Shown piece by piece: positions 37,388 through 46,293 of a stretch of DNA of 64,000 bases. Each line of letters starts with the position of its first letter. Positions within the stretch are counted from its first letter, which is position 1. Both the position numbers and the translations under genes were made by a program. A model generated the notes under the pieces. That model was given only the letters and a program-made list of their open reading frames with translations. It ran no database searches and was not told the DNA's origin. Source of the DNA: Betaproteobacteria bacterium (GTDB lineage: Bacteria; Pseudomonadota; Gammaproteobacteria; Burkholderiales; SG8-41); the NCBI GenBank assembly GCA_021732605.1, contig JAKFUS010000015.1, positions 62,001 to 126,000 of the forward strand, read 5' to 3'.

Positions 37388-38392
37388 CTAATCCATCATC
37401 TCCACGCGCTTGGTCTTGATCAACATCGACAATTTATCGGCTTCATTCTTGATGAATACGCCAAACTCTTCCGGCGTGCCGCCGGCTTTGACCAGACCCA
37501 GCTGATCCAGCCGCGCCTGAACATCAGGCATCTGCAGGACGCGGTTCATCTCGGCATTCAGTTTATTGATGATGGGGCGCGGTGTTTTCGCCGACACCTG
37601 CACGCCAAACCACACCGTCGCCTCGGCATTTTTGATGCCCTCCTCCAGCAGTGTCGGTACGTTGGGCAACACCGCCTGGCGTGTGGGGGCCGCCACGGCC
37701 AGCACCTTGACACGCCCCGCCTTGATCTGCGCATCGGCGCTGACCACTGTCGTATGCATCACATCAACGCGACCGCTCATGACATCGGTCAATGCGGGTA
37801 CCGAACCTTTGTACGGCACATGGACGAAATCAAGACCGGTCGCCGCGGCAAACAAGGCAAGACCGATGTGCAGACTGCTGCCGTTGCCCGACGAAGCCCA
37901 GGTCAGTTTGCCGGGATTGGCTTTGGCATATGCAACCAGTTCACGCCCGTTATTGGCGACGAATTTGGGATTGGCCAGGATCAGCAGCGGCGAGTAACCG
38001 ATGAACATCACCGGAGCGAAATCGTTGAGCTGGTACGGTGACTTGCGCCGCATGATGACGTTGTTGACGCTGGGGCCCGGATTGGCGTGCAGCAGCGTGT
38101 GGCCGTCGGGCGTGGCCTCTGCCGCCAGTTGCGCGCCGATCGAACCGCCGGCCCCCGGCCGGTTGTCGATGACGAACTGCTGGCTCATGGATTCGGACAT
38201 CTTGTGCGCAAACAGGCGCGCCGTAATGTCGTTGGACGCGCCCGGCGGAAACGGCACGATCCAGCGCACCGGTTTGTTCGGATAGGCCGCAGCTGAATTC
38301 TGTGTCACCGTTTTTTGCGCGACCGCAACCGGGGCATACGCACCCGCCAGACCGATTGCGATGGCGAGCAGGGTCAGTTTTGTTTTCATCAT
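37388..38392 (-). CDS. Bug/TctC-family substrate-binding protein
   Basis: 334 residues with GGAGGA before ATG and a signal peptide (KTKLTLLAIAIGLAGAYAPVAVAQ). Mature AYPNKPVRWIVPFPPGASNDITARLF, VIDNRPGAGGSIG, ATPDGHT and HVPYKGSVPAL mark the family. Last gene of the minus-strand operon that starts with the hydrolase at 44017; an orphan receptor serving that pathway. Confidence 0.92.
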   Translation of the reverse strand: MMKTKLTLLAIAIGLAGAYAPVAVAQKTVTQNSAAAYPNKPVRWIVPFPPGASNDITARLFAHKMSESMSQQFVIDNRPGAGGSIGAQLAAEATPDGHTLLHANPGPSVNNVIMRRKSPYQLNDFAPVMFIGYSPLLILANPKFVANNGRELVAYAKANPGKLTWASSGNGSSLHIGLALFAAATGLDFVHVPYKGSVPALTDVMSGRVDVMHTTVVSADAQIKAGRVKVLAVAAPTRQAVLPNVPTLLEEGIKNAEATVWFGVQVSAKTPRPIINKLNAEMNRVLQMPDVQARLDQLGLVKAGGTPEEFGVFIKNEADKLSMLIKTKRVEMMD

Positions 38393-38438
38393 TCCTCCTC
38401 CGTTTATATGGGAACAATGCTACATCAAGAGCCGCTGC

Positions 38439-39419
38439 TCAGGCCTGCCCCGTCAACGCCTCCGGATTCACCATGTTCACCGGTTTCCCGGCGGCATAGG
38501 CCAGGATCTGATCGAAAATGCTGCTGAAAATCCGCTCGTAACCGCCGCGCTCGACATAGCCGATATGCGGTGTGCACACCGCATTGTCGAGCGCCAGCAG
38601 CGGATGGCTCGCACCCAGAACGGGCTCATCCTCAAACACATCGACCGCGGCCATGCCCGGCCGTCCGAGTTTGAGCGCTTGCTCCAAGGCACCGGCTTCG
38701 ATCAGCCCGGCGCGGCTGGTATTGACCATCAGCGCTGTCGGCTTCATGCGTGCCAGATCTGCCGACGAGACAATGCCGCGGGTCGCATCGATCAGGCGCA
38801 GGTGCAGTGTGATGACATCGCTCTCCTCGAAAAAGACCTCCTTGCTGCGCGCCGTGGCGTAACCGTCGGCACGCGCCCGCTCCAGCGAGGCCTCTCGCGC
38901 CCACACCAGCACCTTCATGCCGAAGGCCTTGCCGTAACCAGCCACCACCGCGCCGATGCGGCCATAACCATAAATACCCAGCGTCTTGCCGCGCAAGCCG
39001 TACCCCACACTCGACTGCCAGCGTCCCGCCTTCAACGCAGCCACTTCCTGCGGAATCCGGCGCATCGCAGCGATGATCAAACCCCAGGTCAGTTCTGCAG
39101 TCGCGTGCGAGGGCTGGCCCGGATGCAGGTTGCTGCACAACAGGATGCCCTGTCTGGTCAGCGCATCGACATCGACATGGGGATACACGCTGTGGTGGCT
39201 GAGCAGTTTCAGTTTAGTCAGGCGCGCGATCAGCGGCGCACGGATCGGCGTGCGTTCACGAATCATCACCAGCGCTTCGGTGTCCTGAAGGCGTTTGGCC
39301 AGCGTATCGACGTCCTTGGTGTGGTCGTTCCATACCGTTACTTCGTGGCCCTGCAATTTTTTGAAACAGTCGAGTGTGCGCACGACATCCTGATAGTCAT
39401 CGAGTATTGCGATTTTCAT
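38439..39419 (-). CDS. D-isomer 2-hydroxyacid dehydrogenase family protein
   Basis: 326 residues. Catalytic-domain start [16 protein letters not shown]-binding [18 protein letters not shown], Arg in NTSRAGLIE, Glu in DVFEDEP and His in [13 protein letters not shown]. The DDYQDV opening and ERGGYE end match a branch found beside organic-acid catabolic genes, rather than SerA or LdhA. The AT-rich element E lies between it and the upstream lyase. Confidence 0.88.
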   Translation of the reverse strand: MKIAILDDYQDVVRTLDCFKKLQGHEVTVWNDHTKDVDTLAKRLQDTEALVMIRERTPIRAPLIARLTKLKLLSHHSVYPHVDVDALTRQGILLCSNLHPGQPSHATAELTWGLIIAAMRRIPQEVAALKAGRWQSSVGYGLRGKTLGIYGYGRIGAVVAGYGKAFGMKVLVWAREASLERARADGYATARSKEVFFEESDVITLHLRLIDATRGIVSSADLARMKPTALMVNTSRAGLIEAGALEQALKLGRPGMAAVDVFEDEPVLGASHPLLALDNAVCTPHIGYVERGGYERIFSSIFDQILAYAAGKPVNMVNPEALTGQA

Positions 39420-39453
39420 GGTGCTTTATTCCCGTTTATTCCCGAAAGTTACA

Positions 39454-39485
39454 TAAGTATTTGTTTTAATTAACTATTTTAACCA
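39454..39485 (-). repeat. AT-rich element, site E, overlapping the lyase stop codon
   Basis: Minus strand: AAATAGTTAATTAAAAC, then AAATACTTATGTAAC. The TAG is the stop of the lyase gene. It shares AAAACAAATACTTATGTA exactly with site H inside the Bug gene at 61381, and the leading AAATAGTTAATTAAA with site F. Confidence 0.7.
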
Positions 39486-40838
39486 ACCGCTGGCGCGCTG
39501 TGCCTGCACCACTTCATCGACAATCTCCGGCGCGCGGCCGACATAGGTGGTTGGATCGAGCGCCGCCTTCAGTTCATCCGCAGACAGTGCCGCCTTGACC
39601 TGCGCGTTCTGCATCAACGCGCTCTCGAAGGACACGCCATTCTCGATGCCGTGCATCGAGGCCTCGTACACCAGGTCATGCGCCGTCTGTTTGCCGACCT
39701 TGTCCGAGAGCACGAACATCACGCGCTCCGACAGCAGGAAGCCGCCGAGCAGACCAAGGTTGTGGCGCATCTGCTTCGCATCGACATGCAGGTCGCTCAG
39801 CACGTATTTCATCATCGCCAGCAGGCCGCCGGCCATCAGGCAGGATTCGGGAATCGCCTTCCATTCGCCGCGCCAGCCCGAGCCGTCGCGCTCGTGTTCG
39901 GTGACCATGCACTCGAGCATGAACGACGCGTTGTAACGCAACGCACGGCTGACACCGACCACGGCTTCGCAGGTCGACGGATTACGCTTGTGCGGCATGG
40001 TCGATGAACCGACCTTGCCGGCACTGAACGGCTCGTAGAGCTCACCGATTTCGGTGTGCTCCAGATTGACGATCTCGTTGGCGATTTTGCCCAGCGTCGC
40101 GCTGATCAGGCCCAGCACATTGATGTATTCGGCAAAACGGTCGCGTGCCGGCTGCCAGTTGATGTCGGCGACGCCGAGACCCAGGCGTTTCATCAGCCTT
40201 TTTTCCAGTTCCTTCGCCTGCGGTCCGAACGAGGCCTGGGTGCCCACCGCACCGACCATGCCGCCGACAAACATCCGCGGCTCGAGCTGGCGCAGGCGCT
40301 CGTAATGCCGCCCCACTTCCGACAGCCAGATCGCAGCCTTGTGGCCGAAGGTGATCGGCAAGGCCTGCACACCGTGCGAACGACCGACCATCGGTGTTGC
40401 GCGGTGCTGCTCGCACAATTTAACCAGCGCATTGCCGATGGCCTTGATATCGCGCAGGTAAATCACATGCGCGTCCCTGATCTGCATCATGGTTGCGGTG
40501 TCGAGCACGTCCTGCGTGGTCGGCCCGAAATGGATGTACTCGCCATGTTCGGGTTTGCACAGGTTCTGCACCGCTTTCACCGCAGGCACCAGCGGATGTT
40601 TGATGCGACGAATTTCGGCTGCCACCGCGGCGATGTCGATTTTCGAAATCTTGCAGTTGGCTGCGATTTCCTCGGCCGCGGCCCCGGGAATGATGCCCAG
40701 CGCCGCCTGCTCCAGCGCCAATGCCCCCTCGAAATCCAGCCATTTCTGCACGCGGTTGTGGTCGTTGAAAATTCCCCGCAGCTCCTCGGTGCTCCACAGG
40801 TGCTGGATCAGTATGTCGTCAAATACTCCGGATGCCAT
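39474..40838 (-). CDS. Adenylosuccinate lyase / cycloisomerase family protein (fumarase-aspartase superfamily)
   Basis: 454 residues from ATG 40838 (AAGGAA upstream); an open extension to 40925 is not family-like. Superfamily signature GSSTMPHKRNPSTCE is complete, with HFGPTTQDVLDTA and GRSHGVQALPITFGHK forming the other active-site regions. It resembles the PurB/3-carboxymuconate cycloisomerase branch, but its place in a catabolic operon with hydroxyacid dehydrogenase and Bug genes argues against purine synthesis. Likely catalyses beta-elimination or addition on a carboxylic acid. Confidence 0.87.
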   Translation of the reverse strand: MASGVFDDILIQHLWSTEELRGIFNDHNRVQKWLDFEGALALEQAALGIIPGAAAEEIAANCKISKIDIAAVAAEIRRIKHPLVPAVKAVQNLCKPEHGEYIHFGPTTQDVLDTATMMQIRDAHVIYLRDIKAIGNALVKLCEQHRATPMVGRSHGVQALPITFGHKAAIWLSEVGRHYERLRQLEPRMFVGGMVGAVGTQASFGPQAKELEKRLMKRLGLGVADINWQPARDRFAEYINVLGLISATLGKIANEIVNLEHTEIGELYEPFSAGKVGSSTMPHKRNPSTCEAVVGVSRALRYNASFMLECMVTEHERDGSGWRGEWKAIPESCLMAGGLLAMMKYVLSDLHVDAKQMRHNLGLLGGFLLSERVMFVLSDKVGKQTAHDLVYEASMHGIENGVSFESALMQNAQVKAALSADELKAALDPTTYVGRAPEIVDEVVQAQRASGWLK

Positions 40839-40857
40839 GGTGTTTCCTTTTTTTCGA

Positions 40858-42090
40858 TCAAATACGTTCAAGGATATGCAGGCCGCGGACGCGGTCGAGC
40901 AGGTACAGCAAGCCGCGGTCGTCAACGGTCACGTCGTTGCTCTGCACCCGATCCGAGCCCGGTGGCACATCGGGCACAAAGTAAGCCACCTCTTTCATCG
41001 CGTGCGGATTGGCGATGTCGACGATGCGCAGGCCGTGGGCGAACCAGGCCACCGGAATTTCGGTGCCGGTGACTTTTTCGCAGGGCTGATGACAGCCAGT
41101 CGCGTACGGCTGCTGCTCCGGCGGAATATCCTCGAGCTGGAAGCTCGACACCACCGCGGGATGTTTCTCATCGGTAATGTCGACCATCCACAGGAAGGCC
41201 GAGTTGTGCGGTGGACAGTCGGGCAGCCGCACCACGTCCTCATCGGACACCACGAGGAAATCGCGATTTTTGATCTTGAACGGGATACGCAGTGCGGTGT
41301 GGGTCGGCCACGGGAACGGCGGACTCCAGTCCAAGCCCGACACAAATTTAGGCTTGCTCATGTCGTCGATATCGAGAATGACGAAGCCACCATGCCAATA
41401 GCTGGTGTAGAGCCGGTTGCCGTAACGCAGCGGATGATGGCACTTGTGCGCCGAGCCGCGCCAGGTCGGCTTCTCACCGCCGGCGGTGTGCTGGCCAGGC
41501 ATCCACCAGCGCCCGACCTCCTGCGGCTTCGCCGGATCCTTGAGATCGAGGATCATCACGATGTTGCCGAGATAACCGTCCATGGTCGGCGAGATGTAGG
41601 CGTAGCGGCCGTCAAAATCAAAGCGGTGCACGCCGCGCGCGTAATCAACACCGGGTTTGTCGTCGGTCTGCCACAAGGTGATCAGTTTGGGTTTGGCCGG
41701 ATTCGAGACATCGTAAATGCCGAGGCCGCCGTGAAAATCATCCGGCGCCACCTCACCTTTTGCATTCTTCGTCGACAGCACTTCGCGGTTGGTCAGCATG
41801 ATGTCGCCGGACACGCGCACCTTGTGCGAATGCGTGCCCTTGGGCATGTTGATTTCCGACAGGAACCTGGGATGCCTGGGATCCTTGACGTCGAATATCA
41901 GCGTGCCGTGCGGATTGCGCATGTTGCCGACGTAGGCAATGTTGCGCTCGACCACCACCTGGCCGCCACCGGCGCAATCGGTAAACGACACTGGCTGCAT
42001 GCCGGCGCTGCAATTGTGCTGGTGCCCGTCGCCGCCACCGGCACGAACATCGACGTAGGCTACTTCACGGATACCCTTGGACTTGCTCAT
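40858..42090 (-). CDS. LVIVD-repeat (beta-propeller) protein
   Basis: 410 residues from ATG 42090 (TGAGGAAAA upstream). Several propeller-type repeats are visible: GTLIFDVKDPRHPRFLSEI, GLGIYDVSNPAKPKLITL, VMILDLKDPAKPQEVGRW, FVILDIDDMSKPKFVSGL, FLWMVDITDEKHPAVVSSF and GLRIVDIANPHAMKEVAYF, i.e. the LVIVD class. The His-rich segments GGDGHQHNCSAG and SAHKCHHPLRY could bind metal. No signal peptide. Function unknown; the next gene starts 19 nt downstream, so it belongs to the pathway operon. Confidence 0.82.
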   Translation of the reverse strand: MSKSKGIREVAYVDVRAGGGDGHQHNCSAGMQPVSFTDCAGGGQVVVERNIAYVGNMRNPHGTLIFDVKDPRHPRFLSEINMPKGTHSHKVRVSGDIMLTNREVLSTKNAKGEVAPDDFHGGLGIYDVSNPAKPKLITLWQTDDKPGVDYARGVHRFDFDGRYAYISPTMDGYLGNIVMILDLKDPAKPQEVGRWWMPGQHTAGGEKPTWRGSAHKCHHPLRYGNRLYTSYWHGGFVILDIDDMSKPKFVSGLDWSPPFPWPTHTALRIPFKIKNRDFLVVSDEDVVRLPDCPPHNSAFLWMVDITDEKHPAVVSSFQLEDIPPEQQPYATGCHQPCEKVTGTEIPVAWFAHGLRIVDIANPHAMKEVAYFVPDVPPGSDRVQSNDVTVDDRGLLYLLDRVRGLHILERI

Positions 42091-42113
42091 GTCTGCGTTT
42101 TCCTCAGCTGGTG

Positions 42114-43076
42114 TTATTCGATTTCGATTTTGGCGGCCTTGATGACCTTGCCCCACTTCTCGTACTCGCTGCGAATGAAGCGCGCGAAGTCCTCGGGCTT
42201 GTCGCCCACCGGGACCGTGGCCAGACTGAGCAGCCGGTCCTTGACCTCCGGGATGGCCAATGATTTGACGAGTTCTTTGTTCAGGCGGTCAACGATAACT
42301 TTGGGCGTGCCCGCCGGAGCCAGCCAGCCGAACCAGCCGATGACTTCGAATCCGGGATAACCCGATTCAGCCACCGTCGGCAGTTCCGGTGCCACCGGCG
42401 AGCGCTGGGCGCTGGTGATCGCCAGTGCGCGCACCCTGCCGGCCTTGATCTGCGGCGTTGCGGCGAGCGCGATGCTGAACAGCGCCTGCACCTGGCCGGC
42501 AACGGTTTCCTGCAAGGCCGGCCCGCCGCCTTTATAAGGAACATGCACAAAGGACGTGCCCGAAGTCAGGCGGAACAATTCCAGCGCAAGGTGTCCCGAG
42601 GTGCCGTTGCCGGCGGAGGCAAAGGTGAAGCCGCCCTGCCTGGCCTTGACCGCGGCCACCAGTTCCTGCACCGACTTCACCGGCAGCGAAGGGTGGACAA
42701 CCAGAATATTGGGCACCGTGATGCCCAGCGTAATCGGCGCGAAATCCTTGATCGGGTGGTACGACACCTTGCGGTAGAGACTGGGATTGATCGCCACACC
42801 CGCGGCAACCAGCACAAAGGTATAACCGTCGGGTACGGCACGCGCCGTGGTTTCGTAAGCAATGCCGCCGTTGGCGCCGGGCCGGTTGTCGATGACGACG
42901 GTCTGCACCAGCGCCGTGCTGAGGTGCGGGCTGACCAGACGCGCCAGCGTGTCCGCCGGACCGCCGGGCGGTACCGCCACCAGCATGCGTATCGGCTTGC
43001 TCGGATAAACCTGTGCGTGTGAGACACCGCTCGCAACCAACAGACAGCCGATTGCGCAACTGATGATTCTGTTCAT
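42114..43076 (-). CDS. Bug/TctC-family substrate-binding protein
   Basis: 320 residues. Signal peptide NRIISCAIGCLLVASGVSHAQ, mature VYPSKPIRMLVAVPPGGPADTLARL. VIDNRPGANGGIA, VPDGYT and HVPYKGGGPAL are family marks. ATG 43076 is preferred over the TTG 6 nt upstream because AAGGAGG is then about 9 nt away. Second gene of the minus-strand operon. Confidence 0.92.
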   Translation of the reverse strand: MNRIISCAIGCLLVASGVSHAQVYPSKPIRMLVAVPPGGPADTLARLVSPHLSTALVQTVVIDNRPGANGGIAYETTARAVPDGYTFVLVAAGVAINPSLYRKVSYHPIKDFAPITLGITVPNILVVHPSLPVKSVQELVAAVKARQGGFTFASAGNGTSGHLALELFRLTSGTSFVHVPYKGGGPALQETVAGQVQALFSIALAATPQIKAGRVRALAITSAQRSPVAPELPTVAESGYPGFEVIGWFGWLAPAGTPKVIVDRLNKELVKSLAIPEVKDRLLSLATVPVGDKPEDFARFIRSEYEKWGKVIKAAKIEIE

Positions 43077-43111
43077 GGACAAGCCCCTCCTTGTTTTATT
43101 TTTTTAAATCC

Positions 43112-44017
43112 TCAGGCCGCCAGCGCACGATTCTCCGGCACATTCATGAACGATTCCATCGCATGCCAGAACTTGTGGCGGTTGACGCCCAGCGTTGCGG
43201 CATGGGCCAGCCCCGACACGAATACGAACTGCTTGTCTTTGCCCGGCAGTTTGCCGAAAAAATTCAACAGGTCGGGCTCGGCGGCAATGCCATCAAATTC
43301 GCCGCGGATGATGCACACTGGACAGGTAATTTTCAGCGGATCAATCACCGGCAGGTGCGCGCACATGTCGAGATAGGTTCCGGTCGGCACGGAGTCGCCC
43401 AGCGGCAGTTCGGCATCCGCAAGCGCATCGGCGGCGATCATTTCCGAAGTGCCCGGCTTGTCGCGGGTGAACATGCTGTGGATGAAGGCACGGTCGACCT
43501 TGCGCCGCGGGCTGGCGCGGTATTCCTCGACCTTCTCCTTACGTTTTGCCAGCGTCGGCGATCCCTCCCCGGTGTAGACCAGCGCCGACACCATCAGCCG
43601 TTTGACCCGCCCCGGATTCTGCTGCGCATACAGGGCCGCGCGCAGCGCGCCCGACGAGCCGCCGTACATGTACACCTCGCGCGCGCCGCTTTCGCGCTCG
43701 ACAATCTGCATCGCCGCGGCCAGATCCTGCGCGCCGGACGGGATATCGGAATTGCTTTCAGTGCGGTCCGAGCGACCGTAACCCTCGTGGTCCACCGTCC
43801 ATACGTCGTAACCCTGGCCGGCAAAGTGATCCATCAGCGAATAGTCATTACGCCCCGGCACGCTGAGATCGAAACTCGAACGACCCGAAGCCGATGAGCC
43901 GTGCACCAGGAACAGTACCGGCGCGCCTTTCGCCGCAGTCGCAGCACGCTTGCGGTACACATAAAGTTTTACATTGCCCTTCTGCGCCCAATATTCCGCG
44001 GCTGTAATCTGCGTCAT
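43112..44017 (-). CDS. Alpha/beta hydrolase
   Basis: 301 residues. LFLVHGSSASGRSSFDLSVPGRNDYSLMDHFAGQGYDVWTVDHEGYGRSD is the oxyanion and strand region; nucleophile Ser in YGGSSGALRAALYA, Asp in IRGEFDGIA, His in GLAHAATLG. The nucleophile elbow (GGSSG) is a variant of GxSxG. Start ATG 44017 with GGAG upstream. First gene of the six-gene minus-strand operon; probably cleaves an ester or lactone in that pathway. Confidence 0.87.
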   Translation of the reverse strand: MTQITAAEYWAQKGNVKLYVYRKRAATAAKGAPVLFLVHGSSASGRSSFDLSVPGRNDYSLMDHFAGQGYDVWTVDHEGYGRSDRTESNSDIPSGAQDLAAAMQIVERESGAREVYMYGGSSGALRAALYAQQNPGRVKRLMVSALVYTGEGSPTLAKRKEKVEEYRASPRRKVDRAFIHSMFTRDKPGTSEMIAADALADAELPLGDSVPTGTYLDMCAHLPVIDPLKITCPVCIIRGEFDGIAAEPDLLNFFGKLPGKDKQFVFVSGLAHAATLGVNRHKFWHAMESFMNVPENRALAA

Positions 44018-44164
44018 GCGCTGCTCCACTGGATGAAATGAGCGGCGATTATCGCACCGCGGCACCACGCGGCACAGTGCAGTCCGAATACTGGTCACGG
44101 GGTGAAATCAACGGGATAAAAGCCCGGGTGTAAACTTTCGCCAACCACCGCTCCGGAGCGCCCC

Positions 44165-44989
44165 ATGGCCGCCACCCCATCCAAGATCATCAGTCTCGCT
44201 GCACTCGCACAGCGCATCCCCGATGGCGCCGCGCTGGGACTCGGCGGCGTATTCCTGCACCGCGGGCCGTTCGCACTGGTGCGCGAGCTGGCGCGACAGC
44301 AACGCAAGAACCTCGAAATCATCAAGCCCTCCCCCGGTTACGACCTCGATCTGCTGTGCCGCGCCGGTGCCGTCGCCAAAGTACGCGCCGGCATCGTCGC
44401 GATGGAAGGCAATTTCGGCATGGCGCGCTGGTATCGCAAAGCCATTGAGCGCAAGGAAGCACGGCTCGAAGAACATGCCTGAATGACCCTGGTCGCGGGG
44501 CTGCGTGCAGCCTCCTACGGGATTCCCTTCCAGCCGGTCGCCGGTGTACATGGCAGCGAACTCGCGCGCATCAACCACTGGCAGACCCTGCGCGACCCGT
44601 ACGGCTCCGGACGCGATGTCTACGTGGTGCCTGCAGTACATCCGGATATCGCAGTGATCCACGCCGCCGAAGTCGATGCCGAAGGCAATGCCCGCGTCTA
44701 CGGTTCGCCGTTCTGGGACCATCCGCTGAGTCGCGCGGCGAAACGCGTGCTGATTACCGCGGAAAAACTGGTGCCCACCGACCGGCTGCGCGAACAACCG
44801 GAACTGACCCTGGTTCCGGGATTCATGGTCGAAGCCGTCGCCATCACAGCCCAAGGTGCATGGCCCGGTTCCATGCATCCGTATTACGACATCGATTACC
44901 CGGCGGTGGAACGTTATATGGAGGATGCCGACGGTGTACTGGAAAAACATCTGGCGGAAGCACCGGAAACCCGCGGTGGAATAACGTGA
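44165..44989 (+). pseudogene. Class I CoA-transferase alpha subunit interrupted by an in-frame TGA
   Basis: One continuous CoA-transferase alpha frame is broken by TGA at 44480-44482. The first part (105 residues) has ALAQRIPDGAALGLGGVFLHRGPFALVRELARQQ and RAGIVAMEGNFGMARWYRKAIERKEARLEEHA. The second part starts with ATG directly after the TGA in the same frame: TLVAGLRAASYGIPFQPVAGVHGS, VYVVPAVHPDIAVIHAAEVDAEGNARVYG. Joined, the length (about 274) suits the family. The stop may be a real mutation, a sequence error (TGC or TGG) or tolerated by reinitiation, since the TGAATG junction would allow two polypeptides. The beta gene at 45510 is intact. Confidence 0.8.
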
Positions 44990-45492
44990 TGCTGATCCAC
45001 AGTTTTCCGCCGGTCGCCGATGCGTCAGCGCGCCTGCTGATCCTCGGCAGCATGCCGGGCAAGAAATCCCTGGATGAAAAACAGTACTACGCAAATCCGA
45101 ACAATGCATTCTGGAAACTGATGGGCGATTTTTTTGGCGCTGGCCCGGAATTGCCGTACGAGCAGCGGAAGCAGCAGTTGAAAAAATCTGGCGTTGCGCT
45201 GTGGGACGTGATGGCCTCCTGCGAGCGCGAAGGCAGCTTGGATTCCGCAATTGCCCCGGATTTCACCCCAAACGATTTCCAGAGCTTCTTCGCGAATCAC
45301 CGCAACATCACCCGGGTATTTTTCAACGGTACTAAAGCCGAACACAGTTTCCTGAAACATGTATTGCCGACACTGACCGCGCAACCGCTGCAATACACGC
45401 GTCTGCCATCCACCAGTCCGGCGCACGCCACGCGCAGTTATACACAAAAACTGACGGCATGGCGGGCCGTGACGAACCATAAAAATAGTTAA
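44989..45492 (+). CDS. DNA-deoxyinosine glycosylase (uracil-DNA glycosylase superfamily, family 6)
   Basis: 167 residues. The N-terminal motif GSMPGKKSLDEKQYYANPNNAFWKLMGD is the hallmark of hypoxanthine-DNA glycosylases, with the catalytic Asn in the PNNAFW segment; VFFNGTKAEHSF and LPSTSPAHA are the later motifs. It removes hypoxanthine (deaminated adenine) from DNA. Its start overlaps the CoA-transferase alpha stop (TGATG), so it is translationally coupled and lies between alpha and beta, an unexpected place for a repair enzyme. Length is normal. Confidence 0.9.
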   Translation: MLIHSFPPVADASARLLILGSMPGKKSLDEKQYYANPNNAFWKLMGDFFGAGPELPYEQRKQQLKKSGVALWDVMASCEREGSLDSAIAPDFTPNDFQSFFANHRNITRVFFNGTKAEHSFLKHVLPTLTAQPLQYTRLPSTSPAHATRSYTQKLTAWRAVTNHKNS

Positions 45493-45515
45493 TTAAATCA
45501 TATATTTATATGAAT
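45482..45515 (+). repeat. AT-rich element, site F, between the glycosylase and CoA-transferase beta
   Basis: AAATAGTTAATTAAATCA followed by TATATTTATATGAAT spans the glycosylase stop and the ATG of the beta gene. Nearly identical to site B over about 35 nt; core ATATATTTA at 45500-45508 is a two-change variant. Confidence 0.6.
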
Positions 45516-46247
45516 ATCGCAGACTGGACGCCGTTCTCCTTCATCGTCGTCAACCTTGCCCGCCAGATCCACGCCGGCGAAATCACCTTCAGCGGCGTCA
45601 ACTCCACGTTGCCGATGCTCGCCTGCCTGCTCGCCAAACGCGCCTACGATTTCCCCTTCACCTATATCAATGTAGCCGGTGGCGTCGAGCCGCAACCCAT
45701 CACGATTCCGCAATCGAGCAGCGACCCGGCGATCGTGCATGGTTCGCCGGCGATATTCGCCAACCAGGATTTCTACGACCTGTGCGCGCGCGGCGGCCTC
45801 GATCTGGTTTATCTCGGTTGCGCGCAGATCGACGCCGAAGGCCGCACCAACGTATCGGCGATCGGCTCCTGGGAAAATCCCAAGGTGCGACTGCCCGGCG
45901 GTGGCGGCGCAGCCGTGATGCTGCCGACGGCAAAACGCGTCGTGACCTGGCGCACGGATCACAGCACGCGCGCGCTCGTCGACAAACTTGATTTCGTCAC
46001 TGCTGCCGGCAACATGACCGCGCTGGTGACACCGCTGGCCGTGTTTACACGCGATGCGCGCGCAGGATCACGATTTATTCTCGAGTCCTATCAACCGAAA
46101 ACCACCATCGCTCACATCACGGCGCATACCGGATTTCAATTCGATACTGCACAAGCACAGCCGGCAGCACCAATGACCGTACGTGAACGCGATGCACTGA
46201 ACGCACTGGATGCCGGGGAACAATTCTCCGCTGCAGTGAACCACTGA
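45510..46247 (+). CDS. Class I CoA-transferase beta subunit
   Basis: 245 residues: SFIVVNLARQIHAGEITFSGVNSTLPMLACLLAKRAYDFPFTYINVAGGVEPQP and DLVYLGCAQIDAEGRTNVSAIGSWENPKVRLPGGGGAAVMLPTAKRVV, the glycine-rich C-terminal half of family I enzymes. The catalytic Glu usual in beta subunits is not obvious (FSGVNST in place of an EN-type segment). The start lies in the AT-rich element F without a clear ribosome-binding site. It should pair with the interrupted alpha subunit to move CoA between acids. Confidence 0.86.
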   Translation: MNIADWTPFSFIVVNLARQIHAGEITFSGVNSTLPMLACLLAKRAYDFPFTYINVAGGVEPQPITIPQSSSDPAIVHGSPAIFANQDFYDLCARGGLDLVYLGCAQIDAEGRTNVSAIGSWENPKVRLPGGGGAAVMLPTAKRVVTWRTDHSTRALVDKLDFVTAAGNMTALVTPLAVFTRDARAGSRFILESYQPKTTIAHITAHTGFQFDTAQAQPAAPMTVRERDALNALDAGEQFSAAVNH

Positions 46248-46293
46248 TGGTGCCGTGCTAGCATCACGGCCTCACAAAGTCCCCAGCCCCCAT

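Noticed and set aside
36935-38041. A 368-codon plus-strand frame over the intergenic region and a Bug gene
   Set aside because: Its right half is antisense to a clear Bug gene, and the left half has no recognisable content.
40056-42360. Plus-strand open frames across the lyase and LVIVD genes
   Set aside because: Both minus-strand genes have clear families and starts; the plus-strand frames read as typical high-GC shadows.
44480-44515. Selenocysteine reading of the TGA in the CoA-transferase alpha gene
   Set aside because: A small stem (GGCTG-CGTG-CAGCC) lies downstream, but it is about 17 nt away, lacks the usual loop and bulge features of a bacterial SECIS, and class I CoA-transferases are not known selenoproteins.
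44108-45480. Minus-strand frame across the CoA-transferase and glycosylase genes
   Set aside because: It runs antisense to recognisable conserved motifs and has no start signal or family feature.
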